Assembly: GCF_001039355.2 (NCBI RefSeq)
Contig: NW_019774881.1
Span: 17,903 to 65,325 of the forward strand
From: Lingula anatina
Taxonomy: Eukaryota; Brachiopoda; Lingulata; Lingulida; Lingulidae
Direction: 5' to 3'
Length of the DNA stretch: 47,423 nt
How positions within the stretch are numbered: position 1 is the stretch's first letter; every line of letters starts with the position of its first letter. The notes beneath the pieces are model-generated. The model saw only the letters and a program-made list of their open reading frames with translations, was not told the DNA's origin and made no database searches. Made by a program: the position numbers and the translations under genes. This document shows, in pieces, positions 30,216 through 42,000 of the stretch.

Positions 30216-33200
30216 ATGGCTGACGTTGTTCCGATTTCCTTCACACGACGATTGAGCGTGAGCGTGGACGATTTTTCATTTAAAGGGAAAGTTGGTCCCA
30301 CTCTCCCTAGTGTTGACAGTGGAATAAATATACAAGTAGATATACAAAGCAGCAGCTTCACCTCGATGGACACTGTGTCACGTGTCTCAAAATCCGTCAA
30401 TCTCGACAAACAGGTCCCGGATTGTGACGGGAGGTTTCACTGCTCCCCTGCTGATGATGGGCACTCCATCGTGGATGACGACACCGCCAGTGTGACGTCA
30501 GGAAGTGACAGCGAAAGTGGCATTGACAGCACCCCAGAAAGTGCGGTTCACACACTCCAAAAACCTTTCAAAAATAAACAGCCAGCCTCAAAGAAAAATG
30601 TGGATTTCTCTAATCCCAAAGATGGTAAGGCTACCAGTAGTACCTGCTACGCGTATGTTAATGACGATGATTAAAAACCTAGCAAAGAAATGATTCCAAT
30701 ATATAAAAGCCATAATGCTCATCTTTTAGATTTCAGAGGGGGCATTATCACCCTTCAAGTTTACATGACAGAGAAAGACTTCAACTATGCATCTCAGCGA
30801 CAATACATTAACCTTCTATTCTCACTTTTGTCACACAGAAGATAAACCTGCAATCAACTTTGTGCACTTCTCTACAAATTTGTTCTTACTTAAAAACATT
30901 CACTAGTTACTGGTTACATGTAGGTCAAGTTTATCAATGGTTTTCTAAATACGACAACAACAGAATAGAGAGAAATGCTTAGGCCTAGTTTCCGAAATAT
31001 TCCGTATTGTAAGTAAGAGTATTTTCTTTGTCCTACACGAAATACGTATTTACAAACCTATCACTTTCAAACGTACGCATCTAACAAGATACTTAAACTG
31101 CATTCAGAACTGTCACGGAAACTGAAGGAGCAATACAAACCCGAATACCTTGATTCCACCATGGCTGAGTTTCAAGTGGAACAGAACATAACGCACGCTG
31201 GCGTCCACCTTTCATTTAGTGGCGAAGGTCTCGCAGAAGAGAGCAAAGACAGTATCACCTCAACATTTTCAGAAGAGATGAGAAAAACACAAGAAAGTAT
31301 ATCACGGCAGGCAGTTATGAACTACCTCCAGAGGGAGCCGTCCCAGGAAGAAAATCACCAATTCATGGTGCAAATGACACAGGAATTTCCCATAAACCAA
31401 TGAAGACAGGAAAACAGAGGTTCAGGTGGAACCTTATGTTTAACCTTCTCTTCTGGATCATCGTCCCAATGCCTGTGTGGGTGCCGTTTGTGTCACAGAC
31501 CGTCGCCTGGTACTTAATTCCGGTTGTCCAGGCTCTTTTTGTCTTCATGTGGGTAGTCGTGGTTACCTTGGCCTGCAAGAATATGATTGTCCTTTACATG
31601 TAAGTATTGACTTCTGAATGACCTCTTATTTTAAAAGATATTTAAGCCACGAAGAAACAATGACGAAAGATGTTTTAATTCTTGAAATTCGTGTTGATCG
31701 AANAGGAAGTGACAGCGAAAGTGGCATTGACAGCACCCCAGAAAGTGCGGTTCACACACTCCAAAAACCTTTCAAAAATAAACAGCCAGCCTCAAAGAAA
31801 AATGTGGATTTCTCTAATCCCAAAGATGGTAAGGCTACCAGTAGTACCTGCTACGCGTATGTTAATGACGATGATTAAAAACCTAGCAAAGAAATGATTC
31901 CAATATATAAAAGCCATAATGCTCATCTTTTAGATTTCAGATGGGGCATTATCACCCTTCAAGTTTACATGACAGAGAAAGACTTCAACTATGCATCTCA
32001 GCGACAATACATTAACCTTCTATTCTCACTTTTGTCACACAGAAGATAAACCTGCAATCAACTTTGTGCACTTCTCTACAAATTTGTTCTTACTTAAAAA
32101 CATTCACTAGTTACTGGTTACATGTAGGTCAAGTTTATCAATGGTTTTCTAAATACGACAACAACAGAATAGAGAGAAATGCTTAGGCCTAGTTTCCGAA
32201 ATATTCCGTATTGTAAGTAAGAGTATTTTCTTTGTCCTACACGAAATACGTATTTACAAACCTATCACTTTCAAACGTACGCATCTAACAAGATACTTAA
32301 ACTGCATTCAGAACTGTCACGGAAACTGAAGGAGCAATACAAACCCGAATACCTTGATTCCACCATGGCTGAGTTTCAAGTGGAACAGAACATAACGCAC
32401 GCTGGCGTCCACCTTTCATTTAGTGGCGAAGGTCTCGCAGAAGAGAGCAAAAACAGTATCACCTCAACATTTTCAGAAGATGAGAAAAACACAAGAAAGT
32501 ATATCACGGCAGGCAGTTATGAACTACCTCCAGAGGGAGCCGTCCCAGGAAGAAAATCACCAATTCATGGTGCAAATGACACAGGAATTTCCCATAAACC
32601 AATGAAGACAGGAAAACAGAGGTTCAGGTGGAACCTTATGTTTAACCTTCTCTTCTGGATCATCGTCCCAATGCCTGTGTGGGTGCCGTTTGTGTCACAG
32701 ACCGTCGCCTGGTACTTAATTCCGGTTGTCCAGGCTCTTTTTGTCTTCATGTGGGTAGTCGTGGTTACCTTGGCCTGCAAGAATATGATTGTCCTTTACA
32801 TGTAAGTATTGACTTCTGAATGACCTCTTATTTTAAAAGATATTTAAGCCACGAAGAAACAATGACGAAAGATGTTTTAATTCTTGAAATTCGTGTTGAT
32901 CGAAGTATAGTATATATATATATTGTTGGAGTGCATGCGTGTGTCTCTTTCACGAAGAGGGCTCAAACTGGTGATACTGGGAGGATGTACCAAGTCGAAC
33001 GCATTATGTTGATGTAACCGGTGGTTTCACGGATGCTTTTATTAACATAAAAACACCAATCTTCAGAAATCCGCCTTCACCTTGAAATACGTATTGTGGT
33101 GAGTTCTTTTGAAGAGAAGACACCGGAAGTGCAAACAAGATGTATATATTTATAGGCATACTATTATTGCCACAAAATTCTAAGATTAATATGCTATAAT

Positions 33201-34473
33201 TTCGTATTTCAGGAACAAAAATAAAGATTTCCGAAAAGACTATCCGGATTACACTGACATCAGCCACCTGGTGGCCATCAGCTGTTACAAGGAACCAGTA
33301 GAACTGATTGCAAGAAGCGTTCAGACTTTAGCAGACCAGACCGAAGTCGGGCGCATCTCCATGGTGATTTCCTTTGAAGAGAAGACACCGGAAGTGCAAA
33401 CAAAATGCGATAAACTTCGTGAGATTATTAAGGATGCTGGTTTCGAGCGTCTAATTTTCACCATTCACCCGTTTGGTCTTCCAAATGAGATCCCAGGAAA
33501 GTGCTCCAATGCCAATCACGGCCTCCGCCAGGCGACGCAGGTAATGCAAGAGGAGCTTGGGGCGTACTTCGATGCTGAAAAGATTATCGTGACCACTTGT
33601 GACGCCGACTCATACTTCCACCCTAGCTACATCGCAGCTCTGACTTCCAAGTTCATGAAAGAAAAGACCCCCCATGGAGTCGTATTCCAGGCACCCTTGT
33701 TCTACAACTGGGGATTGGATGGAAGTAGCTTTGTCACCCGTGTCACCGGCCTTCTCCGTACCACTCTGATGATGGGGGCTCTCATTCCATTCAACATCAA
33801 TTCCATGAGCATTTTCTCCTTTTCTCTGCGGCTGTGTATTGATGGAAACTTTGTTCACCCCGCCTACCAGATGGACGACATCATTTGCCTGATCCGATGG
33901 ATGGGCGTTACTCGTCGCCGCATCCGTACTCCGATGATTCCGGTCCCCGTCATCAGCGGACCGACATCCGGTGAGACCGTGGAGCTAGAAGTGGCTGAGT
34001 GGGCGCGTCAAGCCAGAAGATGGACCATTGGTGCCGCTGAAGTCTTCCACTACTACGTTATTAAAGCTGGTCGCATGCCTTTCTGGCCTGCCTTCTCCTG
34101 GGGTCTTTGTTTCCTTTCATACTACGGCATCCTACTCTGTTCGGGAGGTTTGTACGGTATCTCTGCCGGTTTGTCTATGGCTTTCCTGGTAAAAGACTCA
34201 CCGTTCTACATTAACTACGTGATGTACGGTTTGGCCGGGCTCCAGCAACTCGCGTTCCTTGGGGTTTTCATGATGGATGTATTCGGACCAAGATTGATGA
34301 AGGTCAAAGAGCATATAAGTTTCGTTCGTAACTTTCTTCATTTTCTCCTCACTCCGCTGGTGCTACTAGGGTATTCCTTGGTGGAGTTCTACGCCCTGCA
34401 CGAAGTTGCTATCAGAGGAAAGGAAGTCTGTAAACATGGCGCCTCAAAGAAGAGTGCACTGGGAAGTGTTTAA
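30216..34473 (+). CDS. Gene C: GT2-family glycosyltransferase, long subtype (719 aa, 3 exons)
   Basis: The best model joins 30216-30624, 32312-32801 and 33213-34473 (2160 nt, no stop, phases as in A). The start matches A (MADVVPISFTRRLSV) with the same AACAATGG context. It has a Ser/Asp-rich tail, two helices, then the catalytic domain with DAD at 430-432 in a TTCDADSYF context, MDD, and QARRW at 566-570, and four further helices; the end is SALGSV. A second, upstream version of exon 2 (31108-31599) carries a 2-bp insertion that breaks the frame before the helices, so it cannot encode the protein. It belongs to a 1.2-kb internal duplication joined by one N. If that duplication is an assembly artefact, the real gene has a single exon 2. 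Exon 3 is very close to that of A. Confidence 0.88.
30500..31702 (+). repeat. Internal duplication in gene C, first copy
   Basis: Positions 30500-31702 recur at 31704-32904 with only a few differences: G/T near 30737, a G/A change in the codons read SKDSI versus SKNSI, and a 2-bp insertion near 31275. The first copy holds the end of exon 1 and the frameshifted exon 2. It starts right at the end of a TGACGTCA palindrome (30493-30500). Confidence 0.9.
31108..31599 (+). pseudogene. Frameshifted exon 2 copy of gene C
   Basis: It has an acceptor and GTAAGT donor identical to the intact copy, but is 492 bp rather than 490 because of an extra GA near 31275. The frame then shifts and stops at 31401-31403, before the membrane helices. 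Including it in a transcript would destroy the protein. It could be a sequencing or assembly error, an allele, or a decaying duplicate exon. Confidence 0.75.
31703..31703. other. Single ambiguous base at the duplication junction
   Basis: One N separates the two near-identical 1.2-kb copies in gene C. Its exact position at the junction suggests a contig join rather than a simple base-calling failure. Confidence 0.95.
31704..32904 (+). repeat. Internal duplication in gene C, second copy, with 5'-truncated exon 1 and intact exon 2
   Basis: It holds the last 125 bp of coding exon 1 (31704-31828, with a GTAAGG donor but no start codon), intron 2 and the intact exon 2 (32312-32801). If real, exon 1 at 30216-30624 must splice over the first copy to reach the working exon 2. 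Confidence 0.9.
33098..33142 (+). repeat. Exon 3 fragment inside intron 3 of gene C
   Basis: Forty-five bases match exon 3 of the family over the codons read SFEEKTPEVQT, with only a few mismatches. The spelling (TTCTTTTGAAGAGAAGAC) matches gene B rather than the exon 3 of C itself (TTCCTTT). The rest of the extra sequence that makes this intron 411 bp instead of about 190 is mostly unrelated. Confidence 0.75.
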
Positions 34474-35674
34474 GTGATATTTTTGTACAGACCTAAAAAA
34501 TTTTTCGGAAAGAAATCAAAAACCGACGGGTTATTCCTACTCGTGGGGACCACGCTTGCAAGCCACACGCTTTGGGAATTCGTACACCAGATATCAGTAC
34601 TCACGTGCTGTTCTCAACTGTCACAGTACGTCAAAACTGTCTCGTTAATACCACTGAATTATATCTAACAAAGACCAGCTCGTTGATAACTACATTTTTA
34701 GCAAATATTCTCCTTACAGTTGAGAAATGTAAACGTAATAACCAAAGAAATATCTTTAAATACCAAACGAGAATAAGAATTCATGTGACCCTGCTAGTGG
34801 GCAATCATCTTATCAGTTAAAGCTTTTAAAGTGGTATTTTATCAATAATGATGCAGTCTCGTATCCATTTGAAAAACCCTCGTATTGCATATAACACGAC
34901 TTGCATTATCTTTCTTTAATGCTATGAGTGGCTTCGATGAATGCTCGCTCGTTATCGTCAATTTTAAATTGATTGTTTATTCACCGTTAATTGGTAAACA
35001 TTGTGCGCCCTCTTTAGGGGTTAAACCTTCTCCCAAACAGGTCAAAGTGGAAACTTTATGCTGAATACATGTACAATCGTGGCACTTGTTAGCGTTAGAT
35101 GCTGAAACTGCATCTCGGTGCCACGCGTTTTATTTAAAACTTTAGACTTCTTGTCTCTTGTGTTTTGTAAGACTTGTTCTGAACAGTTCAACTAAGACTT
35201 ACTGTCTCTTTTGAGCAAATTTTAATTTATTCAAATTTAAACGTACACGTTTATTAATTTTTTTTCATAAAAGTACTTTAAGCTTTTAAAATAAATATCT
35301 TTTACTGTATATAAGGATGTTATTCTTAGTTAACTCCAGATTATTGTCTCGTGTTTATTTATTAGAAAATCACTCTATGCAATATAATCAAGCATGTTGC
35401 AGTAGTTTTCATATAAAATGCATTCCATTTCATTATGTGCAGATTATTACGGATTAGTAAAATGAATTAAGGTTTACTCTAAGTGAACATATCTCTATAA
35501 AAGAAATGTTGTTTTTTGTTATCGTATTGTTAAAGCTTTATGTTATAATATCGTTTTTACATTTAGGCTTCTGGTAAGCGACTGGTTGTTTGGTGCCTCG
35601 CTTGCTTGTCATAGTTGTTTTAACGATAGATTTGTTGTATCATAATTGTATATATATGCATATGTTAATTTATT

Positions 35675-35680
35675 AATAAA
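35675..35680 (+). other. Putative polyadenylation signal of gene C
   Basis: AATAAA about 1.2 kb after the stop, at the same place as in gene A (15077-15082), followed in both by TATACAWATTTAAAC. Confidence 0.45.
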
Positions 35681-36151
35681 AAATATACATATTTAAACAA
35701 ACTTAATCTATTTCAAACTTTATCTATTTTTACGTAATAACGACGAAGAATTAACACATTAATAAGAGCTCAGACAATTTATTATTTAGTTGAGCTCACA
35801 CGAAAGAACCATTTTCGGACAAACTTTTCCCTTTCTTTAACACGCTAATGTTCGAAACAGAAACGTTCTTATTATTTTCGTTGTCGTTGTCTTCTGACAA
35901 TTCAGTAGACTTCGGCGGTTTAATGATGATCCATTTTTAGTTTACAATTACATTATTTGACAAGAAATGGTACAAAAACATTGAATCCAAGTGCAAAGAT
36001 GAGTCGAGACATAATTCATGGGATGGAAATTGTTTTTTCCTTTGGTGTGATTAAGATATAGGAAATATAAAATTTGTGTTACATTTAAATTTGCTTCACG
36101 ATGAGCCATGTTCAACGACGCGAACAACATTCACACAAACACTGATGAAAA

Positions 36152-36990
36152 AAATGATGCACTTATTTTCCAAGATGACGTTGACGTCCCTCTTCCCCTT
36201 TAAGAACACACAATGTTTGTTTCAATGCAGAATGGAATCAACAAAGAAACTACAATTTCCATTTTCCGACACTCTCCCACAAAACTGATGTTTATTCATG
36301 TTCGAATGGAGACTGTGTGTAAGACGGCGCATGAAGTGGTTTTTGGCTTATTTTATATCGTTAATTACATTCATTAGCGCAAAGATTACATATTTTGTTA
36401 TTTTGATAAACGAACGTACACAAATCAAGGTGTTTCAACCTCTTTGTTTTTATTGGTTATTTAGCACTTAACTGTCCAATTTTTTCTCTCAGGGTAGCTG
36501 CGATAATCTTACTACATGTTTGGTATGCTATGTGGCATTTTATATATGCAGAAAAACAATTGTTTTTGAATATCCTATATCTATCAATTTTTTAACATTC
36601 ATAAAAATACATTTAACAAAATATTTCAATTTCAAATTATTTATCCTTAATCTGTTTACAATTTTAGAGTTTTTATGATGCACTCAGTTAGCAAGATAAA
36701 GCCCCTTTCCTCTTTAAAAAACATGTTTATTTTAATTATGTAAATGTAGAATGAACTTCACAAAAAAGCTTGGAGCAAGCTATGTGCTCGATTTCCATTG
36801 TTTGGACACTCCCGTTCGAAACTGGTGTTGGTACGAAGGGAAATTGTTTGTAAGACGACGCATGAAGTGGTTTGTGGCTAACTTAACAGCCTGTAAGCGT
36901 GTCCGTTCACACTTCGTTTGTTGTGGTCACTGGAGACGTCAAAAGGCATGTTAATTTCCTTGTGCTAATCAGATTTTTATCTGCTCCGGG
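36152..36990 (+). repeat. Paired flank-repeat elements downstream of C
   Basis: Two copies (about 36152-36350 and 36677-36990) correspond to 15552-15770 and 16091-16400 downstream of A. The second contains the 67-codon Cys-rich frame at 36751-36954. Confidence 0.6.
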
Positions 36991-37890
36991 TACACGTGTC
37001 CGAAAGTGAGAGTTTAATCCAAATGGCTTGTATTGAAACAAGTGCCCTCTCCTCATATGGTGTAATATATTTCAAAGTTGATAATCTTTTAGTATGCTAT
37101 TTATACTTAATGGCTGACTGCAGATATTCAAATGTAAATTCTCTTAACATGCTTCAACATTCAAACATATGGCAACATACTTCCATAAAGATAGATAGAC
37201 AATAATTCATAAATACATCATCTAATTTGGAAGAACTCTGCGATTGTAAATATGTGAACATGTTTCCTTATACCTGTCATTGACTGACTGTCAGAGATGA
37301 AGATCTCGATATCAAGTCAATAATTATTATGGCGTTTTTTTTTTTTTTTTTGTTTTTTTTTTTTACATGAGGTTAATAATGCAATATGCACGATTATTGG
37401 ATTCAAGTAAAAATTACATATTAGTATATCACTACCCTAAATAAGAAGGAAATGATAATATCTTTTGTTTCGTGTCCACATTCCAATTGGCGTTGAATAT
37501 CCTTTATCAACATCAGTTTTTACATTTAAAAATTGCCTAATATATATTAAACAAAGTACCTCAATTTGAAATTATATATTATTCATCTCTTCACAGTTTT
37601 AAACCCTATAGACGACTGTTATGAAGCCAGCTATACAAGTCTGATAGAAGGAAAAGTTGGCAAAGATGCATGGGGCATCTGTACTTAATTTTTCATAAAA
37701 TAGGGCTAATGGTTTTAGAATGACAAACATAATTTGAAGTAAAAATGCAAAATTTTGAAAAGCTGCCATAAAATAGTTCACATCATGATTGAATAAATCG
37801 TCAGCAACTCTGAATAAACTTAGAAGAAACAGGTCGAAATACACTGTTAAAGGGCTAGAGTCTAAAGTTTTAAAAACCCATACAGTAGAG

Positions 37891-38036
37891 TAAGGCTCCG
37901 TTGATTGGTTGAGTAAGTCGTATGCCCTATCAGCAGCCCGTGACAGGTACGAACATGTTCGTTCCAGTGATAACCTCACCTCCCCTGGTGTCATTACCTG
38001 AGGACAGGTGAATGCGTACGTCACAAAACTCCATTA
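37891..38036 (+). promoter_or_regulatory. Conserved upstream block U1 (gene D copy)
   Basis: As at 17286-17450, with CATTACCTGAGGACAGGTGA intact. In D it lies only about 1.0 kb before the truncated exon 1, because about 1 kb including U2 is missing relative to B. Confidence 0.45.
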
Positions 38037-38055
38037 TAAATTAATTTTTTATTTC

Positions 38056-38056
38056 C

Positions 38057-38099
<43 letters not shown>
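38056..38099. repeat. (CT)n microsatellite
   Basis: A CT run upstream of D, replacing a short CTCT stretch at the matching place in B. Confidence 0.9.
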
Positions 38100-38216
38100 A
38101 TACAATTGGCGTCTTGTTTACACTTAATTTCGGACACAATGGCCATGAGTAAGGGCGTGAGTGAGCGCGAGATATGTGGGCGTGTGTGTGTTTGTGTGCC
38201 TGTTTGTGTGCGTTTG

Positions 38217-38484
38217 AGACCATTCCCAGAGACTTTCGATCTATCTCCAAGGGGAGTCTCACTAAATTGCTATCAACTTAAGCGGCTTATATGTCTGTCA
38301 CGCCTATTAAAGCTGTAAGGGGGTAGTTAACTACCGGAGGCCGAGCCTGCACGAAAGTTGATTACCCCCTAGCTGATTTGGTAGGCGTGACAGACATTTA
38401 AGCCGCTGAAGTTGATAGCAATTAAGCGTGAATCCCCATGGAGTGAGACCGATTCTGATGGATCGATCTAGGCATGGGAACCCA
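38217..38484. mobile_element. Long foldback element, MITE 3
   Basis: Two arms of about 115 bp face each other. The left arm has CATTCCCAGAG, TTGCTATCAACTTAAGCGGC and GTCTGTCACGCCTA. The right arm has TAGGCGTGACAGAC, GCCGCTGAAGTTGATAGCAA and GGCATGGGAA. It is related to MITEs 1, 2 and 4 by end sequence and the TGTCYGTCACGCCTA motif. It joins U1-type flank directly to BEL/Pao sequence, replacing about 1 kb present in B. Confidence 0.75.
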
Positions 38485-38485
38485 G

Positions 38486-39061
38486 TCTCCTCTAAACACG
38501 ATTAACCAGCAATGTGTTCCTGTTTTGTCAATAAAATCATAAGTTGTTTCAGTGTGATAATTTCAAAAAAAAAAAAAAAAAAAATGGAGGAGTCAGCGCG
38601 AATCGCGCTTGTGAAGAGACGCAATCTGTGTTTCAGTTGCTTAGATGCAGGACATTTTCCCGATAGCCGTAGTTAGCTGTCTATGTGCAGAGTGACCGGT
38701 TGTGCTGGCAAGCACTCTAGATTATTTCACGTCACCGATCAGTTCGTGATAATGCTGTTTAGCCTGATAAGCCCACGAGTTTTTAGGTCGCGTTAATAAA
38801 TAGTGGTGCTCTTTCAGCACCGTTACGTGAGAGTTTGCACATTGTTACAGTTAGGGTAAATAACAAGACAAAAGGACTCGCGATTTTGGATAGCGGGTCC
38901 ACGTCTTCTACCATATCTCTGTACTTGACTTCTTTTCTTTGCCTTGATACAAATGATAAAGTTCAGTGTCTGCTACAATTCAAAGTTTATTCGGTCAACT
39001 GTTGTTTAACTTGACGTGTCTCATTGCAACGACACTTCGAAGACATACCGCCTGTTTTTTC
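38486..39061 (+). mobile_element. BEL/Pao gag-protease fragment upstream of gene D (decayed)
   Basis: Homologous to 18605-19322. It has a zinc knuckle region at about 38620-38730, with the first knuckle broken by a Cys-to-Arg change and a stop, then the retropepsin-like NKTKGLAILDSGS segment at about 38860-38905. A run of 20 A sits at 38566-38585. It ends at the truncated exon 1 of D exactly as in B. Confidence 0.75.
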
Positions 39062-39063
39062 TG

Positions 39064-42000
39064 ATGTCGGGGAGTGACAGCGAAAGTGGCATTGACAGCA
39101 CTCCACATAGTGCGGTAAGCACACCCCAAAGACATTCCAAAAATAAAAAGCCAGTCTCGAAGAAAAATGTGGATTTCTCTAATCCCAAAGAAGGTAAGGT
39201 ATACCAGCCACTAGTATATGAATGGCAATTATTAAAGCGGCATACAAACCGAGGGAGGGTGCTATCATAGTTGTTGGGATGATATAACAGTGATGTCAAA
39301 AATTGTCAAAAATCTTAGACGCCATTCCCATAGATTTTACATCGATCTATCCCTGTGGGGAGTCTCACTAGATTACTGTCAGCTTAGCCGGCTTCAGTGT
39401 CTGTCCCGCCTACTAAAAGCTGTAAGGGGGTAATTAACTATGGTGCGCGCTCGGCTGACGGCAATTTAGCGTGAACCCCCAGGGAGTTAGGTCGATCTAA
39501 ATCTCTGGGAATGCACCCTTAAATAATCACCACCATCAGATGTATATATTATTCGTCAAACGCGATTTTTTCTTTCGTTTTTTGTCCGTTCTTCGCGTTC
39601 AGTTTTACGCTCTGCGGTCTTCGAAAACGGTTTGCGCGCGCACAATTCATTCACTGCGCGTGCACCTTTTACTATACTAGCACTATCAGGGCTTCCTAAC
39701 CAGTGCGTCATTCGACGTTGTCTCAGTGCAAGGTTTCCGAACGTTAAACGTCTTATTTACCACTCTTGTCGTGCCATTGTCCTATCTATTATAACCTTTC
39801 TATTCGTGCAAGTTTTGTGTCGTACTTCCTTCTGCTTTATCCCTCTTCTGTACTAAAAAGTTTTTTCTTCGCATCGTCCGCTGCATTGACTTGTTAAATT
39901 AGGATAGGCACGTGGTACGCCTGTTCACTCGACCTTCACTGATGGAAAGTAGGTTGAGCAGTTTTCCCACACTTCTTCCCGACCGTTCATTCATATGCTA
40001 ATATCTGAGTCACATGACACGCAAAGTACGTTACAATTGCGAGATGTAAATGCGATTTTAGTTCTTTATTTCTACATACTTGGCGCGCGTTAGACGTTAT
40101 ATTTGACTTAGATCTTGTTTATTTGAAGTGTTTGGTGCTGTGAAAGTGCTGTTTTTGTGAATAATTGCAAACAAAAACCGCTTTGTATGCCCGTTTTAAG
40201 TACTGTAAAAGTACTGTTTTGCTAACAGTATTGAACACTCCAATAGTATATCAATGCCCTGGTAGCGTTAAGGTGATACAACTCTTCTGTTAGATTTCAT
40301 TTTGTTGGTCGTGTGACCATTCTCATACATGGAATTCACTGGTAATTCGGGACGCATGGAGGCGGTCGTGGAGTGAACGTAGAATTTTGATTGCAACTGG
40401 TGAATACAATTATTTTGCCTTTTTAAGAATTAAAAAAAATTTTTTACACAAATCCACGTAGTTTTATTCAACTGGAAGGTAAGATTTTGGATGGTAATTC
40501 AGTGAGAATTTAAGTTATGTGCGTATAATTCCCTTGTTTACCTTTATGATGTCGTGGTGGTGGCCGCTGTTTTGGAATTTTAAGCTGTGCATATCGTTTT
40601 TTGAATGAAAAATAAAATTACGGTAAAAAGTAGAAAGGTGCATTTTTTCGGTAGGTGTTTTAGCCATAATTATATATATATGTCAGAGTAATTCTTGTTG
40701 GTGTTAATTATCAAAATCAGTCCTCATTATCGGCCAGTGGTGGTTTACCAGAAAAATATATCACCTTTTGAGCATGGAATTTGAACTGAAGTACAATTGT
40801 TTGGTGAATTTTACATGGTTTGACTATACGCATTGGAGCTGCGTTCGTTTTTAAAACAACGGTAACACTGTTTCCAACATGGGCACTGCGCAAGGAACAC
40901 CGCTAAAAGGGATTTTAACTCTTTTTTAACGTTTTGTCCAAAAAATGAATTTTCCTGGAGTAAACAACAATTTCCCATACTTACCAATAGTTAATGAATC
41001 CATTTTTACATTCAAAGTTAATCCCTGTTTTTTTCTAAAAACGTTTTTTTTTTGTTATAATCTCTTAAAAGATTAAAACAGGGTATAGCCATCAGTGGAG
41101 GTCGCATGCTCAGAAATCAGAATTATAGCTATAACTGCCGTTTTTGTGGTAAACCAGACGCGTGGGGAGGCGTGTGAGAGGCGGAGAGACCATTACAGGA
41201 TTAAGCGGTCTTCATTTCACCATTTTTGAGCCTTGGACGATTGATATTCGGATCTTCTATCCTGAATGGCCCCAAAGTTATCATTTTATATCGCAAATAG
41301 TGAGACGCTATTTTTTCAAATAAACAATGGCTGCCTATGTATGTCTTCTTAATTCATGCAAAATTTAACCATGCAATCCACTACTGAGCCAGAATAAAAA
41401 AAGGCTTTTCTTGTCCTAAGTGGGCCCTGCAACATTATTCATATACCATTCATATACCATACTTTTCCTAAAAACCACAGCAGAAAAGAGAAAAATGTAA
41501 TGGCTTTGTTTCATAATATTCCATACTTTAAGTAAGAATGTATGGTTTGGCCTATGCTATGTAATGGGTATTTACCAACCCATCGCTGCATTGTTGTTAT
41601 GTAACAGGGTATTTCTTCTCCTTTCAGAGCTGCAAAATGAAATGAAAGTGCAATACAAAGCAGGTTCCCAAGATTCCACCAGGGCCAAACAGAACCAGAT
41701 TTATGCCGGCGTCCAACTATCGCCGAAGGTTCTTACCCAGAAAGGAGAAGGTTCACCAATAGAGAACAAAGACCGTATCGCCGTATTTTCAGAAGAAAAT
41801 TACAAAACCCAAAGAAATTATACAGCAACTAATGAACTACCTCCACAGGAAGACCTCTCAGAAGGAAAATCACCACTTCATGGGGCCATTGACACAGCGG
41901 TTACTCATAAACCATTAAAGGCAGGGAAACAGACGTTCAGGTGGAACCTTATATTTAACCTTCTCTTCTGGATCATCGTCCCAATGCCTGTGTGGGTGCC

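Larger units (their letters stand above)
34474..38040 (+). repeat. 3' flank of gene C, copy of the gene A flank
   Basis: Colinear with 13904-17450, including the polyA region, the paired flank-repeat elements, the poly-T tract and U1. No independent gene is supported; the frames at 34572, 36751 and 36996 have counterparts in the A flank only because of the duplication. Confidence 0.85.
39194..41627 (+). other. Intron 2 of gene D
   Basis: A GT-AG intron of 2.4 kb, colinear with the 1.3-kb intron 2 of B but with two extra segments (39237-40215 and 40895-41267). Apart from these I see no gene in it. Confidence 0.6.

Noticed and set aside
30216-31878. Two separate genes in C, one per duplicated block
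   Set aside because: The second block has no start of exon 1 and the first has a broken exon 2 and no exon 3. Only one complete gene can be built.
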